A stretch of 64,000 nucleotides of DNA from Helicobacter cetorum MIT 00-7128. Lineage in GTDB: Bacteria; Campylobacterota; Campylobacteria; Campylobacterales; Helicobacteraceae. A program made the position numbers and the translations under genes. The notes under the pieces are model-generated. The model made no database searches, had not been told where the DNA came from, and saw only the letters and a program-made list of their open reading frames with translations. Position 1 is the first letter of the stretch. Every line of letters begins with the position of its first letter. Positions 29,995 through 39,244 of this stretch are shown here, one piece after another. The DNA lies in the NCBI RefSeq assembly GCF_000259255.1, contig NC_017737.1, positions 124,001 to 188,000 of the forward strand, given 5' to 3'.

Positions 29995-32900
29995 ATGAAA
30001 GCCCTAAAAAATTTAAACAATATTTCTAAAATGTTTTACAAAAGAACTCTTATCTCTGCCCTAGCGTTTCTAGGGATTTTTGAAAATCAATTAGTGGGGC
30101 AAAGCTATAACTTAGGAAAAAATAGCAACATTGTTAGTTGGATGAATGCTAATAACTACTATGGCAACAATAGTATAGGTAATCTCTATAACAATGGTAG
30201 CTATTATTGCTTTGGTTGGTATTGCGGAACAAGTTGGACTTTAATTGGCGATAAAGGCATCCATTACACGCTCAATAACTTCATTTATGCGGGCGGTAAT
30301 TTAACTCTTAATTTAGCGCAATCTAGTATTTCTTTAAGTAACGATGATTTTTATAGCTATTATGGCAGTCAAGTTAATAATGCGATTAACGCTCAAGCTA
30401 TCAACTTAAGCAATTCCCTACAAGTAGGCTTAAATGCAGGGGGTAACTATAGTGGAGGTCCGGGTAATACAACCCTAAATCTAAACAGCTCTAATATTAA
30501 CGCCAATAACGCTAATATCCAAGTAGCCAATAACTCTAGCCTAACTTTTAATGGCAACACTACTTTAACTAACTCCCAATTAAAGAGCGATAATACTTCA
30601 CAAATTGATTTTAAAGACCAAGCAACTTTTAATAACACGACTTTTAATAGTGGGGTGTATAATTTTAGTAGTGGCAATCTAACCTTTAATGGCGATACTT
30701 TTAATCAAGGGGTTTCTTTTAATTTTGGCTCTAATGATGTTATTTTTTCTCACACAAACACCTTAACTTCAAGCACACCTTTTACTGACCTTAAGGGGAA
30801 TGTGTCTTTTAGCCCTAACGCTGTTTTTAACATCAATCAAACGCTTTCTAAAAATCAAACTTATGATATTCTTCATACAAGTGGGACAATCAATTATGGC
30901 AATAATTCCAATTCTCTATGGGATTTGATTGATTATCAAGGTCAAAAAGCTATTAGTGATAAAGAAGTAAAAAACGATGTTTATGATGTGGTTTATGATA
31001 TTGACAATCAAGATGAAACTATTCAAGAAACTTTCTCTTCAAATTCTATCACAACCAAATTTTTAGGGAACACACCAAAACCCAAGCCAAAGCCAATCAC
31101 ACCAACTCCACAGCCTAAACCAACACCTACCCCAAAGCCAAAACCCGCCCCAACACCTAAACCAATCACACCAACTCCAACGCCCACTCAAAGCAATTCG
31201 TTTAATTTGGATAATCCTAATGATATTACAAGTAATGGGCAAGCGGGGTTTTTTAATCCATCAACCTATTACTTACCTAAAACAAAAACCTTTGATACCT
31301 CTAATGCTACTTATTATCTTATGTCATCTAGTGCTAAAAACCCACTCATTCTTTGGAACTCTGGCACGCCCAATATATCTCTTGGGCAACCAACCTCTTT
31401 CACACAAACAATTACCGGTAAAAATAGCGCTTTAGTCATAGGGGCTAAAAATACATGGGCAAATAATTTAAAAGCCCCTAAATCTAATAGCGTGGTATCG
31501 TTTGGAGATATTGTAGGCAAATGCACATTGGGCATTATTTGTGCCGGAACTATTAATGGCACTTATAATGCTCCTAGCATATATATTACCGGCACTTTGC
31601 AATCAGGCAATGGCTCTACGGGTGGAGCGGCCTATTTGACTTTCAATGCTACAGATAGCATCAATATTGCCAATGCAACCATTAAGCAACTTGAAGATGG
31701 CGCTTACAAATCTTACATGCACTTTAATGGCAATAATATTAATATTTCAAACAGCGATTTTAGTAGTGCCGTAGGCAAGTCTGGCGAAAATGCTTTTAGT
31801 TTCAATGCTAAAAACACCTTAAATGTTAATGGAACAAACTCTTTTACCCTCAAAGATGGCGGACAAATTAGTTTTAGTGCCAACACGCTTAAATTCTTGG
31901 GAAATAACTCGTTTAACTATAGCGATGGCGGAACTTTAAATTTTACAAGCAATACTGATAATTTGAATATGTTAGGAGACAATTCATTCAACTTCACTAA
32001 TGGAGGCACAATCAATTTTAAAAGCGCTAAAAGCTTGAATCTTAGCCCTAAAACTAGCTTTAATTTTCAAAATGCTAGTGGGACTTTGAACTTGCAATCT
32101 AGCACCCCCTCTAACATACAAATTCAAAGCATTAATGCTAATAGTGGGATTAATATTATTTCTCAAAACAATAACCTCAGCATAAATCAAGGCACAATCA
32201 GCGCTCAAAATAATTCCATAGAAATCACAGCCAAAAATTTTGTAGATGAAGGGAGCATTAATGCTAACGCTCAAATTACTTTTAATGCTAATGCAACTAT
32301 CAATAACCTTTCTTTAGGTGCAAATGCCATTTTGCAAGCTAATAATCTTAACATCTTGCAATCTATGGCATTACAAAATAACCAAGACATTCAAGGCAAT
32401 TTCACGCTCTCTAATGGGGCTAATCTCTCCCTTAGCAACAATGCCACCTTAAGCACTCAAGGACAAGCTAATATCTATGCCTCTAATAAAGCCTTTTTAA
32501 GTTTCAACACTAGCACTAACAACACCACTTACACGCTTTTAAATGCTAAAAAGGGCATTAACTATTTTTTAAATGGAGCTGATGTTTTTACAAATTTGAA
32601 TGATTATCTCAAGCTTTATACTTTAATAGATTTTAATAACCATCATTTAACTTGGGCTAACGGCAAGCTTACTTATGATAACAAAAGCGTTCAAGTTTTG
32701 GATAATGGGCTTATTGTGCGTTTTGATAACGCTCAAAATGAGCCTATGGAATTGAGCCTAGGTTATAATCAAATTCGTGTTGCTATAGGTAATGCTAGTC
32801 TTACTTCTAATGCCCCTAACATCTCACAATACATCAAAAATATTTTAGGGCAAAATGCCTTAAATGAAGTCAAAGCCTATGGAGGCTCTCAAGGGCTTAA

Positions 32901-34056
32901 GTGGCTCAATCAACTTATCATAGAGGCGCATAGCCCTCTTTTTGCCCCCTCTTATTTAGAGCATTCAAGCGCACAAGATTTAAAAACTATTCTTAAAGAC
33001 CTTAATAGCACTTTAGAACAAGTCTCTAGCATTTCGTTAAGAACTCAAGCGAGTCAAGATTTGCAAACTAACACTTATATTAATCAAATGAATCGCTTAG
33101 TTAAGCTCTCAGATTTTAATGCTAGAGAGCCTTTTATCTTTGATGAAAGCATTGAACGCTATAAAAATATACGCTTAGCAAGTGCCTCTAATAAAGATGT
33201 TCTCTCGCTCATTAACTATAAACCCTCTAAAAAAAATTATTACAACCTTTGGCTTAGCGCATTAGGGGGAGTTAGCCTAATTTCTCAAGGCTCAGGCACT
33301 CTTTATGGAGTCAATATTGGGGCTGATAGCCTTATTAAAGACATCATTATTGGAGGCTATATTGCTTATGCTTATAGCAATTTTAATGGAGGTCTTATAC
33401 AAAATGGCGCTAATAATGTGAGTGTAGGTCTTTATGCAAGAAAGTTTTTTAAACGCCAAGAATTGAGCTTTAGAATCAATGAAACTTATGGGGGCAATCA
33501 TTCTAAACTTTCTTCAAATAATCCTATTCTCTCAGCACTTAACCAACAATACAATTACAATTCTTATACCACTCAAATTGCAAGTAACTACGGATATGAC
33601 TTTTTATTCAAACACCGCTCTATTGTGGTTAAACCTCAATTAGGTTTGACTTACTATTATATTGGCGTAGGGCAATTATTGGGGAATAAAATCAACCCCC
33701 TTTATGAGCAATTTAAAATTCAAGCTAACCCTGCTAACAAGCAAGTTTTAAACTTAGAGCTTGCCCTAGAGACACGCCATTATTATGGAAAACACTCCTA
33801 TTATTTTGTTATTGCTGGGATTAGCAGGGATTTATTCTTGCATTCTTTAGGTGATAAGGTAGTGCGTTTTGTAGGTGAAAATTCTTTAAGCTATAGGAAC
33901 GGACAGATTTATGGCACTTTTGCTAATCTTACCACCGGAGGCGAAATGCGCTTATGGCGCTCATTATATATCAATTTAGGTGTTGGCATGCGTTTTAATC
34001 TCAATTATACCAATATTAGCACTATGGGTAATCTTGGTATGCGCTATGTGTTTTAA
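29995..34056 (+). CDS. VacA-like autotransporter (toxin-like outer-membrane protein)
   Basis: A 1353-residue autotransporter. Order: an N-terminal signal region (hydrophobic ALAFLGIF, residues 19-26), a Cys pair in YYCFGWYCGTSW, an Asn/Ser-rich beta-helix passenger, a Pro/Lys hinge (about residues 359-398, repeats of KPKP and TPTP), a second Cys pair (GKCTLGIICAG), a run of repeats of the type NSF-(N)-GG-(T)-NF about 22-26 residues apart (about 611-702), and a C-terminal barrel (about 1082-1353) from YYNLWLSALGGVSLIS to the terminal NLGMRYVF. The barrel matches the VacA/ImaA/FaaA/VlpC group. It lies between mnmA and the J-domain gene, where H. pylori, as I recall, has no such gene. Function could be adhesion, immune modulation or a toxin role. 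Confidence 0.88.
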   Translation: MKALKNLNNISKMFYKRTLISALAFLGIFENQLVGQSYNLGKNSNIVSWMNANNYYGNNSIGNLYNNGSYYCFGWYCGTSWTLIGDKGIHYTLNNFIYAGGNLTLNLAQSSISLSNDDFYSYYGSQVNNAINAQAINLSNSLQVGLNAGGNYSGGPGNTTLNLNSSNINANNANIQVANNSSLTFNGNTTLTNSQLKSDNTSQIDFKDQATFNNTTFNSGVYNFSSGNLTFNGDTFNQGVSFNFGSNDVIFSHTNTLTSSTPFTDLKGNVSFSPNAVFNINQTLSKNQTYDILHTSGTINYGNNSNSLWDLIDYQGQKAISDKEVKNDVYDVVYDIDNQDETIQETFSSNSITTKFLGNTPKPKPKPITPTPQPKPTPTPKPKPAPTPKPITPTPTPTQSNSFNLDNPNDITSNGQAGFFNPSTYYLPKTKTFDTSNATYYLMSSSAKNPLILWNSGTPNISLGQPTSFTQTITGKNSALVIGAKNTWANNLKAPKSNSVVSFGDIVGKCTLGIICAGTINGTYNAPSIYITGTLQSGNGSTGGAAYLTFNATDSINIANATIKQLEDGAYKSYMHFNGNNINISNSDFSSAVGKSGENAFSFNAKNTLNVNGTNSFTLKDGGQISFSANTLKFLGNNSFNYSDGGTLNFTSNTDNLNMLGDNSFNFTNGGTINFKSAKSLNLSPKTSFNFQNASGTLNLQSSTPSNIQIQSINANSGINIISQNNNLSINQGTISAQNNSIEITAKNFVDEGSINANAQITFNANATINNLSLGANAILQANNLNILQSMALQNNQDIQGNFTLSNGANLSLSNNATLSTQGQANIYASNKAFLSFNTSTNNTTYTLLNAKKGINYFLNGADVFTNLNDYLKLYTLIDFNNHHLTWANGKLTYDNKSVQVLDNGLIVRFDNAQNEPMELSLGYNQIRVAIGNASLTSNAPNISQYIKNILGQNALNEVKAYGGSQGLKWLNQLIIEAHSPLFAPSYLEHSSAQDLKTILKDLNSTLEQVSSISLRTQASQDLQTNTYINQMNRLVKLSDFNAREPFIFDESIERYKNIRLASASNKDVLSLINYKPSKKNYYNLWLSALGGVSLISQGSGTLYGVNIGADSLIKDIIIGGYIAYAYSNFNGGLIQNGANNVSVGLYARKFFKRQELSFRINETYGGNHSKLSSNNPILSALNQQYNYNSYTTQIASNYGYDFLFKHRSIVVKPQLGLTYYYIGVGQLLGNKINPLYEQFKIQANPANKQVLNLELALETRHYYGKHSYYFVIAGISRDLFLHSLGDKVVRFVGENSLSYRNGQIYGTFANLTTGGEMRLWRSLYINLGVGMRFNLNYTNISTMGNLGMRYVF

Positions 34057-34105
34057 GATTAGATATAATTAGGATTTGAGTAATTTTAAGGAGAGTTTAA
34101 AGGCA

Positions 34106-34867
34106 ATGGCAAAAATTGAATTGTTGGCGAGATACACGCAAATTTCGCTCCCAAACAATCATTCGTTGCTTAAAAAAGTTTTAGCGTATGCTAAAAAACA
34201 CTTTAGCCAATGCCATATGCTCTCTTCATCATTATTGATTTTAAATGATATGGAATGCTTTAAGAAAAATTACTTGCTAAATTGGGTCTATCATGCGCTT
34301 GATTGCGAGCATAATCAAGAAATTAGCGAGCATTCTTTAGAAACTATCTTACAAAAAAGCCACTTGCCTATACGCATTAAAATCACTAAAGAAAACGCTC
34401 TTTTAGAAAATGCAGAAATTAAAGTCTTGGCTTTTGGTGTAGAATATGTGCTTTTTATCACTGAACACCCCACTGCTAAACGCTTTTTGTGTCAAAAATT
34501 TGCGCCTTATATCATTTTAGAGGCTGATAATGAATTGCATACTAGAAGTAGCACCGAGCATTTTTGGGAATTAGTGCTTTCATTGAATAAAGATAGGATT
34601 GTGCATAATGTGTGCTTACATTTTAGCTATCCTAATGGCTTTGACAATGAGAGCTATACCACTATGGCAGAACGCAAACTTAAAGAGTGCTATAAGACGC
34701 TTGGATTTATCAAACACGAGCATTTTGATATTGTTAAAAAACGCTATTTAGAGCTTGCTAAAACCTACCACCCAGACTTACACGCCCATAAAGAAAAAAA
34801 GGCGCTCTATGCCCAACGCTTTGCGATTATTCAAGAGGCATACCGCCATATTAAAAAATACGCCTAA
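34106..34867 (+). CDS. J-domain protein (HP1336-like)
   Basis: I took the ATG at 34106 ([20 protein letters not shown], 253 residues), which has an AAGGAGAG ribosome-binding site; a TTG ten codons upstream is possible. About 190 residues of unrecognised sequence precede a C-terminal J domain with the HPD tripeptide ([17 protein letters not shown]). Such proteins recruit DnaK to specific tasks. The gene follows the autotransporter by about 50 bases; the two may be co-transcribed. It converges on nadD, overlapping by 4 bases. Confidence 0.85.
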   Translation: MAKIELLARYTQISLPNNHSLLKKVLAYAKKHFSQCHMLSSSLLILNDMECFKKNYLLNWVYHALDCEHNQEISEHSLETILQKSHLPIRIKITKENALLENAEIKVLAFGVEYVLFITEHPTAKRFLCQKFAPYIILEADNELHTRSSTEHFWELVLSLNKDRIVHNVCLHFSYPNGFDNESYTTMAERKLKECYKTLGFIKHEHFDIVKKRYLELAKTYHPDLHAHKEKKALYAQRFAIIQEAYRHIKKYA

Positions 34868-35388
34868 AGCAAGTATTTTTGTCTAATAGCGCTTGATGAA
34901 ATCGGCACTTCAATGCCCTTTAGGGGAAAATAAAGCCCCCTAAACTCAACTTTTTCATAACCAATGCGCTCAAAAACAACCAACTCTACTCTCTCTAAAA
35001 GCTCTGTAGCGTTTTTCCATGAGGGCAAGCTTGTTAAGCAATCAGCTCCAACAACAAGATAAAGCGTTTTTGGTTTTAAAACCTCTTGAAAATAACGCAC
35101 GCTTTCTATGGTTGGCACAGCACGCTGTTGCTTAATCTCAAAATCGCTTAATAGCACCCTATCAAAATCTTTTAGCACCTCTTCTAAATGCCTAAAACGA
35201 GTGTTAGCATCTAAAAAACATGGCTTTTTAAAGGGGTTTTGATAAGCGGGTAAAACAATGAGTTGAGCTATTGGCAATAACTCTAAAGTTTGTTTAACAA
35301 TAGCTAAATGCGCTTGATGAAAGGGGTCAAAACTCCCCCCATAAAGAGCTATCTCTTGTTGCTCAAGCCCTAAATTGTCTAATTGCAA
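34864..35388 (-). CDS. nadD: nicotinate-nucleotide adenylyltransferase
   Basis: A 174-residue nucleotidyltransferase of NAD synthesis, joining ATP and nicotinate mononucleotide. The signature [15 protein letters not shown] includes the (H/T)xGH-type motif (QAH here), and the C-terminal [11 protein letters not shown] motif matches the ISST/S-x-x-R loop. nikR lies 3 bases upstream, so it is probably read from the nikR promoter. nadA and nadC, other NAD genes, are in the same window. Confidence 0.93.
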   Translation of the reverse strand: MQLDNLGLEQQEIALYGGSFDPFHQAHLAIVKQTLELLPIAQLIVLPAYQNPFKKPCFLDANTRFRHLEEVLKDFDRVLLSDFEIKQQRAVPTIESVRYFQEVLKPKTLYLVVGADCLTSLPSWKNATELLERVELVVFERIGYEKVEFRGLYFPLKGIEVPISSSAIRQKYLL

Positions 35389-35391
35389 AAA

Positions 35392-35835
35392 CTACTCACT
35401 AACCTCAAAACTAGAGGCTTTGGTCAATTTGGCAAATTTCACGCCCTTAAGTCCACCAATTCCCAATTGCAAGCGTTGGATTTCACTAGAATTACCCTTT
35501 AAAATAATAGTCTCTAAACAATTATGAGCGTCCATATGAATATGTGTAGTGCATAAGACATGCGTATCGCTCGCATGCTGAATATCTATCATGCGTTGAT
35601 TTAATTCTCGCTGATGATGGTCATAAATTACCACTAAAACAGCAACCTTATCTTCTTCGCTAGGGTCGCCCTCTTCCCAGCTATCCTCCACTAACTTCTC
35701 TCTAATCATATCGCGCACCAATTCTGAGCGAGAGGAATAGCCATTTTTAATAATGCGAGTATCTAATTCATCTAATAAATTTTGTTGTAAAGAAACAGAA
35801 AAACGAATCGTTGATTCTTCTTTAAAAGTATCCAT
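35392..35835 (-). CDS. nikR: nickel-responsive regulator NikR
   Basis: I took the ATG at 35833-35835 ([20 protein letters not shown], 147 residues), preceded by an AAAGGGG site and matching the known NikR length; an upstream in-frame extension of 8 codons is unlikely. The N-terminal ribbon-helix-helix ([19 protein letters not shown]) and the ACT-like nickel domain with ligands in [18 protein letters not shown] are intact. NikR represses or activates nickel, iron and urease genes. It is divergent from exbB-exbD-tonB across a 473-bp region. Confidence 0.95.
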   Translation of the reverse strand: MDTFKEESTIRFSVSLQQNLLDELDTRIIKNGYSSRSELVRDMIREKLVEDSWEEGDPSEEDKVAVLVVIYDHHQRELNQRMIDIQHASDTHVLCTTHIHMDAHNCLETIILKGNSSEIQRLQLGIGGLKGVKFAKLTKASSFEVSE

Positions 35836-36147
35836 AAAAAGCCCCTTTCTTAAGGACAAAAGCCCTTGTTTAATTCTATCTAAATTAGTCCTAAAACAAA
35901 CAAAAATCTACTCAAAAATCCTAAAAATTAGATAAAAATATCATTAAAGCATTTTGTTAATTTCTTAAACAATCAATGCCTTTTTATGCTACTTTGTTTG
36001 CATTAATTTTAATCTAATCATTTTGCAATTTAAACCATTCGTTTAGAATATTCTAATAATATTTTAAGTAATACTGAATTAAGGTCGTAGTTCAACATAA
36101 TGATAGTTAAAATTGGTTGTAGTTATCAAAGACGATTTATTGACTTG

Positions 36148-36170
36148 TTATTATGAAATCAATATAATAA
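36148..36170. promoter_or_regulatory. inverted repeat in the nikR-exbB intergenic region (candidate NikR or Fur site)
   Basis: TTATTAT (36148-36154) and ATAATAA (36164-36170) form a perfect dyad with nine bases between. AT-rich dyads of this kind resemble H. pylori NikR and Fur operators, and in H. pylori NikR acts on both genes flanking this region. The rest of the 473-bp gap (35836-36308) is very AT-rich and contains TAATAATATT near 36054; I could place no firm promoter. exbB has a GAGGAG ribosome-binding site. Confidence 0.3.
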
Positions 36171-36308
36171 ACAACCTAGTTTTTATTTATCATTTTGTAA
36201 GCATTTATGCAAATTTTAACTGCATTCGCAAGTATGCTTTGATAATTTTTGCTCTCAATGTTTGCAACTATGATTCTTTAATTTTATTAACAATAATGAG
36301 GAGTTTTT

Positions 36309-36746
36309 ATGGAAGTAGGCTTATCAGCTCAGCTAAAAGACTATGTAGATATTTTTGTCTTTGCAGTGTTAGGAATTGCAAGCTTTTTGGCAATATGGTT
36401 TGTAATTGAGAGAGTTATTTTCTATTCCAAAGTTAATCTCTCTGTTTATAATGATGTTGATGCGCTCAATATTGATTTAACCAAGAATTTAACGATTCTT
36501 TATATTATTTATTCTAATGCCCCCTATGTAGGACTTCTAGGAACGGTTCTAGGCATTATGGTAACTTTCTATGATATGGGCGTTAGTGGTGGCATGGATG
36601 CTAAAACGATTATGGTTGGACTATCCTTAGCTCTTAAAGCAACTGCTCTAGGACTTGCTGTAGCGATACCTACTTTGATTGCTTATAATGCCTTGCTTAG
36701 AAAAGCTGATGTTTTGAGCGAAAAGTTTAGGATTATGACCAAATGA
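36309..36746 (+). CDS. exbB: TonB-system proton channel ExbB
   Basis: A 145-residue MotA/TolQ/ExbB-family protein with three predicted transmembrane segments: one near [19 protein letters not shown], one at [18 protein letters not shown] and one at [20 protein letters not shown]. With ExbD it uses the proton gradient to energise TonB for uptake of nickel and iron chelates. It is short for the family, typical of Helicobacter. exbD starts 4 bases before its end. Confidence 0.94.
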   Translation: MEVGLSAQLKDYVDIFVFAVLGIASFLAIWFVIERVIFYSKVNLSVYNDVDALNIDLTKNLTILYIIYSNAPYVGLLGTVLGIMVTFYDMGVSGGMDAKTIMVGLSLALKATALGLAVAIPTLIAYNALLRKADVLSEKFRIMTK

Positions 36747-37132
36747 AAAGTATCAAACGAGGCGATGGGCTAAATATTGTCCCCTTTATTGACATCATGT
36801 TGGTATTGTTGGCTATTGTGTTGAGTGTTTCCACTTTTATTGCTCAAGGCAAAATCAAGGTCAATCTCCCTAGTGCTAAAAGCGCTGAAAAGTCTCAACC
36901 AAGCGAGCAGAAAGTTGTTGTCATCTCTGTAGATGAGCATGATAGTATCTTTGTAGATGATAAGCCTACAACCCTAGAGGCACTCAGAGAGACTATCAAG
37001 CAAGTTGACCCCAAAACGCTTATAGATTTAAAAAGTGATAAAAATTCACGCTTTGAGACTTTCATTAGCATTATGGATATTTTAAAAGAGCGTAACCATG
37101 AAAACTTCTCTATCTCCACACAAGCTCAGTAA
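36743..37132 (+). CDS. exbD: TonB-system proton channel subunit ExbD
   Basis: A 129-residue ExbD: a short cytoplasmic stretch, one transmembrane helix with the proton-path Asp ([20 protein letters not shown]) and a periplasmic domain ending in ISTQAQ. It overlaps exbB by 4 bases, and tonB starts 35 bases before its end, so the three are translated together. Confidence 0.95.
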   Translation: MKSIKRGDGLNIVPFIDIMLVLLAIVLSVSTFIAQGKIKVNLPSAKSAEKSQPSEQKVVVISVDEHDSIFVDDKPTTLEALRETIKQVDPKTLIDLKSDKNSRFETFISIMDILKERNHENFSISTQAQ

Positions 37133-37946
37133 AATCTCAACCCTCACGGGTTTTGCCATTACTTTTGTGCTTTATGCGGGGGGTTTGGTCTATTTTTTAT
37201 TGCGTGAAGATGCGCCTATGTCTTTAGCACAAGCTGGCACCACTAAAGTTACGATGAGTTTAGCTAGTATTAACACTAACTCTAATGTAAAAACCAATGC
37301 TGAATCAGCCAAACCTAAAGAGGCGGAGCTTAAAAAAGAAGAAGAGCCTAAAAAAGATAAGCCTAAGCCCAAACCAAAACCAAAACCTACCCCAAAACCC
37401 AAGCCTAAGCCAAAGCCTACCCCAAAACCCAAGCCCAAAGAAGAGCTAAAGCCAAAACCTGAGCCTAAACCTAAAGATGAGCCTAAGAAAGAGGATAAAA
37501 AAGAAGAGGCTCCCAAGAAAGACGAGCCTAAAAAAGAAGAAAAAGAAGAGGCAACAAAAAAGGCAACCACCAAAGACCTCACCAAAGATAAGAAAAAGGA
37601 CGAAGAATCTAATAAGACTTCTGAGGGAGCAACTTCTGAGGCACAAGCTTATAACCCCGGTGTCAATGATGAATTTTTGATGAAAATTCAAATGGCAATT
37701 TCATCTAAAAACCGCTATCCAAGAACCGCTCAAATGAGAGGCATTGAAGGTGAGGTGCTAGTAAGTTTCATAGTAAATGTTGATGGCAGTGTAACAGATA
37801 TTAAGGTTGTCAAAAGCAATACTAGCGAAATCTTAAACCATGCAGCCTTAGAGGCAGTAAAAAGTGCAGCTAGTCTCTTCCCTAAGCCTGAAGAAACCGT
37901 GCATTTAAAAATCCCTATTGCCTACACCCTAAAAGAAGATAGCTAA
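37098..37946 (+). CDS. tonB: energy-transducing protein TonB
   Basis: A 282-residue TonB: N-terminal membrane anchor (LTGFAITFVLYAGGLVYFLL), a long periplasmic Pro/Lys-rich arm (about residues 80-180, KPKP and PTPK repeats turning into EEKK-rich sequence), and the C-terminal domain (RYPRTAQMRGIEGEVLVSF, VKSNTSEILNHAALEAVKSA) that contacts TonB boxes of outer-membrane receptors. The start lies inside exbD. The arm has repeated DNA and may vary in length. Confidence 0.95.
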   Translation: MKTSLSPHKLSKISTLTGFAITFVLYAGGLVYFLLREDAPMSLAQAGTTKVTMSLASINTNSNVKTNAESAKPKEAELKKEEEPKKDKPKPKPKPKPTPKPKPKPKPTPKPKPKEELKPKPEPKPKDEPKKEDKKEEAPKKDEPKKEEKEEATKKATTKDLTKDKKKDEESNKTSEGATSEAQAYNPGVNDEFLMKIQMAISSKNRYPRTAQMRGIEGEVLVSFIVNVDGSVTDIKVVKSNTSEILNHAALEAVKSAASLFPKPEETVHLKIPIAYTLKEDS

Positions 37947-37953
37947 AATACCC

Positions 37954-37987
37954 AAAAAGAGTTGGTTGGGTAAGCCAACTCTTTTTT
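37954..37987 (+). terminator. Rho-independent terminator of exbB-exbD-tonB
   Basis: AAAAAGAGTTGG pairs with CCAACTCTTTTTT across a nine-base loop, eight bases after the tonB stop, and ends in a run of T. It is a strong, near-symmetric hairpin. Confidence 0.88.
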
Positions 37988-38126
37988 AAATTTCAAATCC
38001 TACCACTATAAAAATCTTTTTAACAAATAGTTTGATTTCTTTTTTATAGTGTTTTTTAAGGAGACTAGATTTTAAGCTTTGTTTTTGTAGTGTGGATTTA
38101 TTTTGATTATAAAAACTTATTTTCTT

Positions 38127-38264
38127 AAAGGGAGGTTTTTTAAAAAGGCTTACGCCTTTTTTGCTTGTTTTAAAAGTGCGTTTAGCACTTCTAAAACAAG
38201 CTCATTGACTTAAACATGCCCTTATCTCCCTTTGGTTTAAAAAGACATCTAGTCTTTTTAAACC
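38127..38264. repeat. cluster of three strong hairpins closed by an outer stem
   Basis: In the 542-bp gap between tonB and the TIR gene: AAAAAGGC/GCCTTTTT (38142-38161); a 17-bp stem with one mismatch, GCTTGTTTTAAAAGTGC/GCACTTCTAAAACAAGC (38163-38201); and a perfect 13-bp stem GGTTTAAAAAGAC/GTCTTTTTAAACC (38234-38264). AAAGGGAG near 38127 can also pair with CTCCCTTT near 38226. I see no reading frame. It may be an RNA element, stacked terminators or the scar of a mobile element. Confidence 0.75.
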
Positions 38265-38403
38265 CTAATTAATGCTGTTTTATCAAGCGATTTTATACCC
38301 ATAAATTTAAGGGAATTTTTGTGTTTACTATTATTCTTTAGCCATTCATACAACCCTTGAACCCCCAAAATTTAGGCACTCTTTAAGCTAAGTCTAAGTC
38401 TAC

Positions 38404-38409
38404 TATAAT
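38404..38409 (+). promoter_or_regulatory. predicted -10 box of the TIR operon
   Basis: A perfect TATAAT lies 80 bases upstream of the TIR gene ATG, with a weak TTTAA-rich -35 region about 17 bases further up. An AAAGGAA ribosome-binding site precedes the ATG at 38489. The operon therefore probably has its own promoter, separate from exbB-tonB. Confidence 0.4.
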
Positions 38410-38488
38410 CAAAAGATTTTAAATAAAACTTAAAATTAAAAGTGTTTGTAAAAATTTAATAATTAGAAAAAAGATTAAAAGGAATTGT

Positions 38489-39244
38489 ATGAAAAAAGCC
38501 TTTGTGGTTGACTTAAGCAAAGAAAGTCAAAGAATTTTAGCCATATACTATACAGACCATAGCACAAGCAATCAAGCTAATGAAGTAGCTAAAAAGATTT
38601 ATGAACTAATTAAAAATGCCAAACATTCTAAAGAGGATATCATTTTAAATCGTAATGAGATTAAAAAAGCCTTTTTTAGCCCTTTTATGCCACAGCTAGA
38701 AAATGCCCAAGTATTTCTCTCGCATTCGCATAGAGATAAAAATCAAGTCTTAAAGGTCAAAAACTATTTAGAAAGCAATACAAATTGCAAAGTGTTTATA
38801 GACTCACTCTTTTGGGATTATAAAGATAATGTTTTAAGAGAACTAGGCGACTATGATAACACTATCAAAATAGACACAGAAAGTAAAAAGACCAGTGAAA
38901 ATTTTAATCTTAGTAATTTTATCAGTATCTCAGATGCTCTCACGCTCATTCTTAGAGAGTCTTTGCAAGATATGATTATGAAATGCCCTTATTTTGTATT
39001 TTTGGAAAGTAAAAATAGTCTAATAAAGAGACTAACTGCCGACAAAAAAGACTTGTTAGGCATGACTTATTCAGCATGGATTTATGAAGAATTACAAATC
39101 GCTCATTCTCTTAGCAAGGATAACTTAACATTTTCAATGGAAAATTTCAAAATAGAGCATGATGTATTGCCATTGTGGAAAAAATTTGACTCTATAACTC
39201 TTAGTGATTTATCAGACCAAATCAACTTACAAGGACAAATATGA
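38489..39244 (+). CDS. TIR-domain protein
   Basis: A 251-residue soluble protein. From about residue 72 it has a TIR layout: first strand and loop QVFLSHSHRDKNQV (74-87), a second strand CKVFIDS (100-106), and late in the chain SAWIYEELQIAHS (195-207), which matches the TIR helix carrying the NADase catalytic glutamate (Glu200 or Glu201). About 70 residues precede it (MKKAFVVDLSKESQRILAIY), with no recognised domain. Bacterial TIR proteins usually cleave NAD or make cyclic ADP-ribose signals in phage defence. The next gene starts in its stop (ATGA). Family call is from motif spacing; the function is inferred. Confidence 0.75.
   Translation: MKKAFVVDLSKESQRILAIYYTDHSTSNQANEVAKKIYELIKNAKHSKEDIILNRNEIKKAFFSPFMPQLENAQVFLSHSHRDKNQVLKVKNYLESNTNCKVFIDSLFWDYKDNVLRELGDYDNTIKIDTESKKTSENFNLSNFISISDALTLILRESLQDMIMKCPYFVFLESKNSLIKRLTADKKDLLGMTYSAWIYEELQIAHSLSKDNLTFSMENFKIEHDVLPLWKKFDSITLSDLSDQINLQGQI

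Noticed and set aside
37477..37691. Lys-rich or Phe/Leu-rich reading frames in and opposite tonB
   Set aside because: They are other frames of the Pro/Lys repeat DNA in tonB and have no start signals or similarity of their own.
38100..38300. An insertion sequence between tonB and the TIR gene
   Set aside because: There are strong inverted repeats but no transposase frame and no target duplication that I can see.
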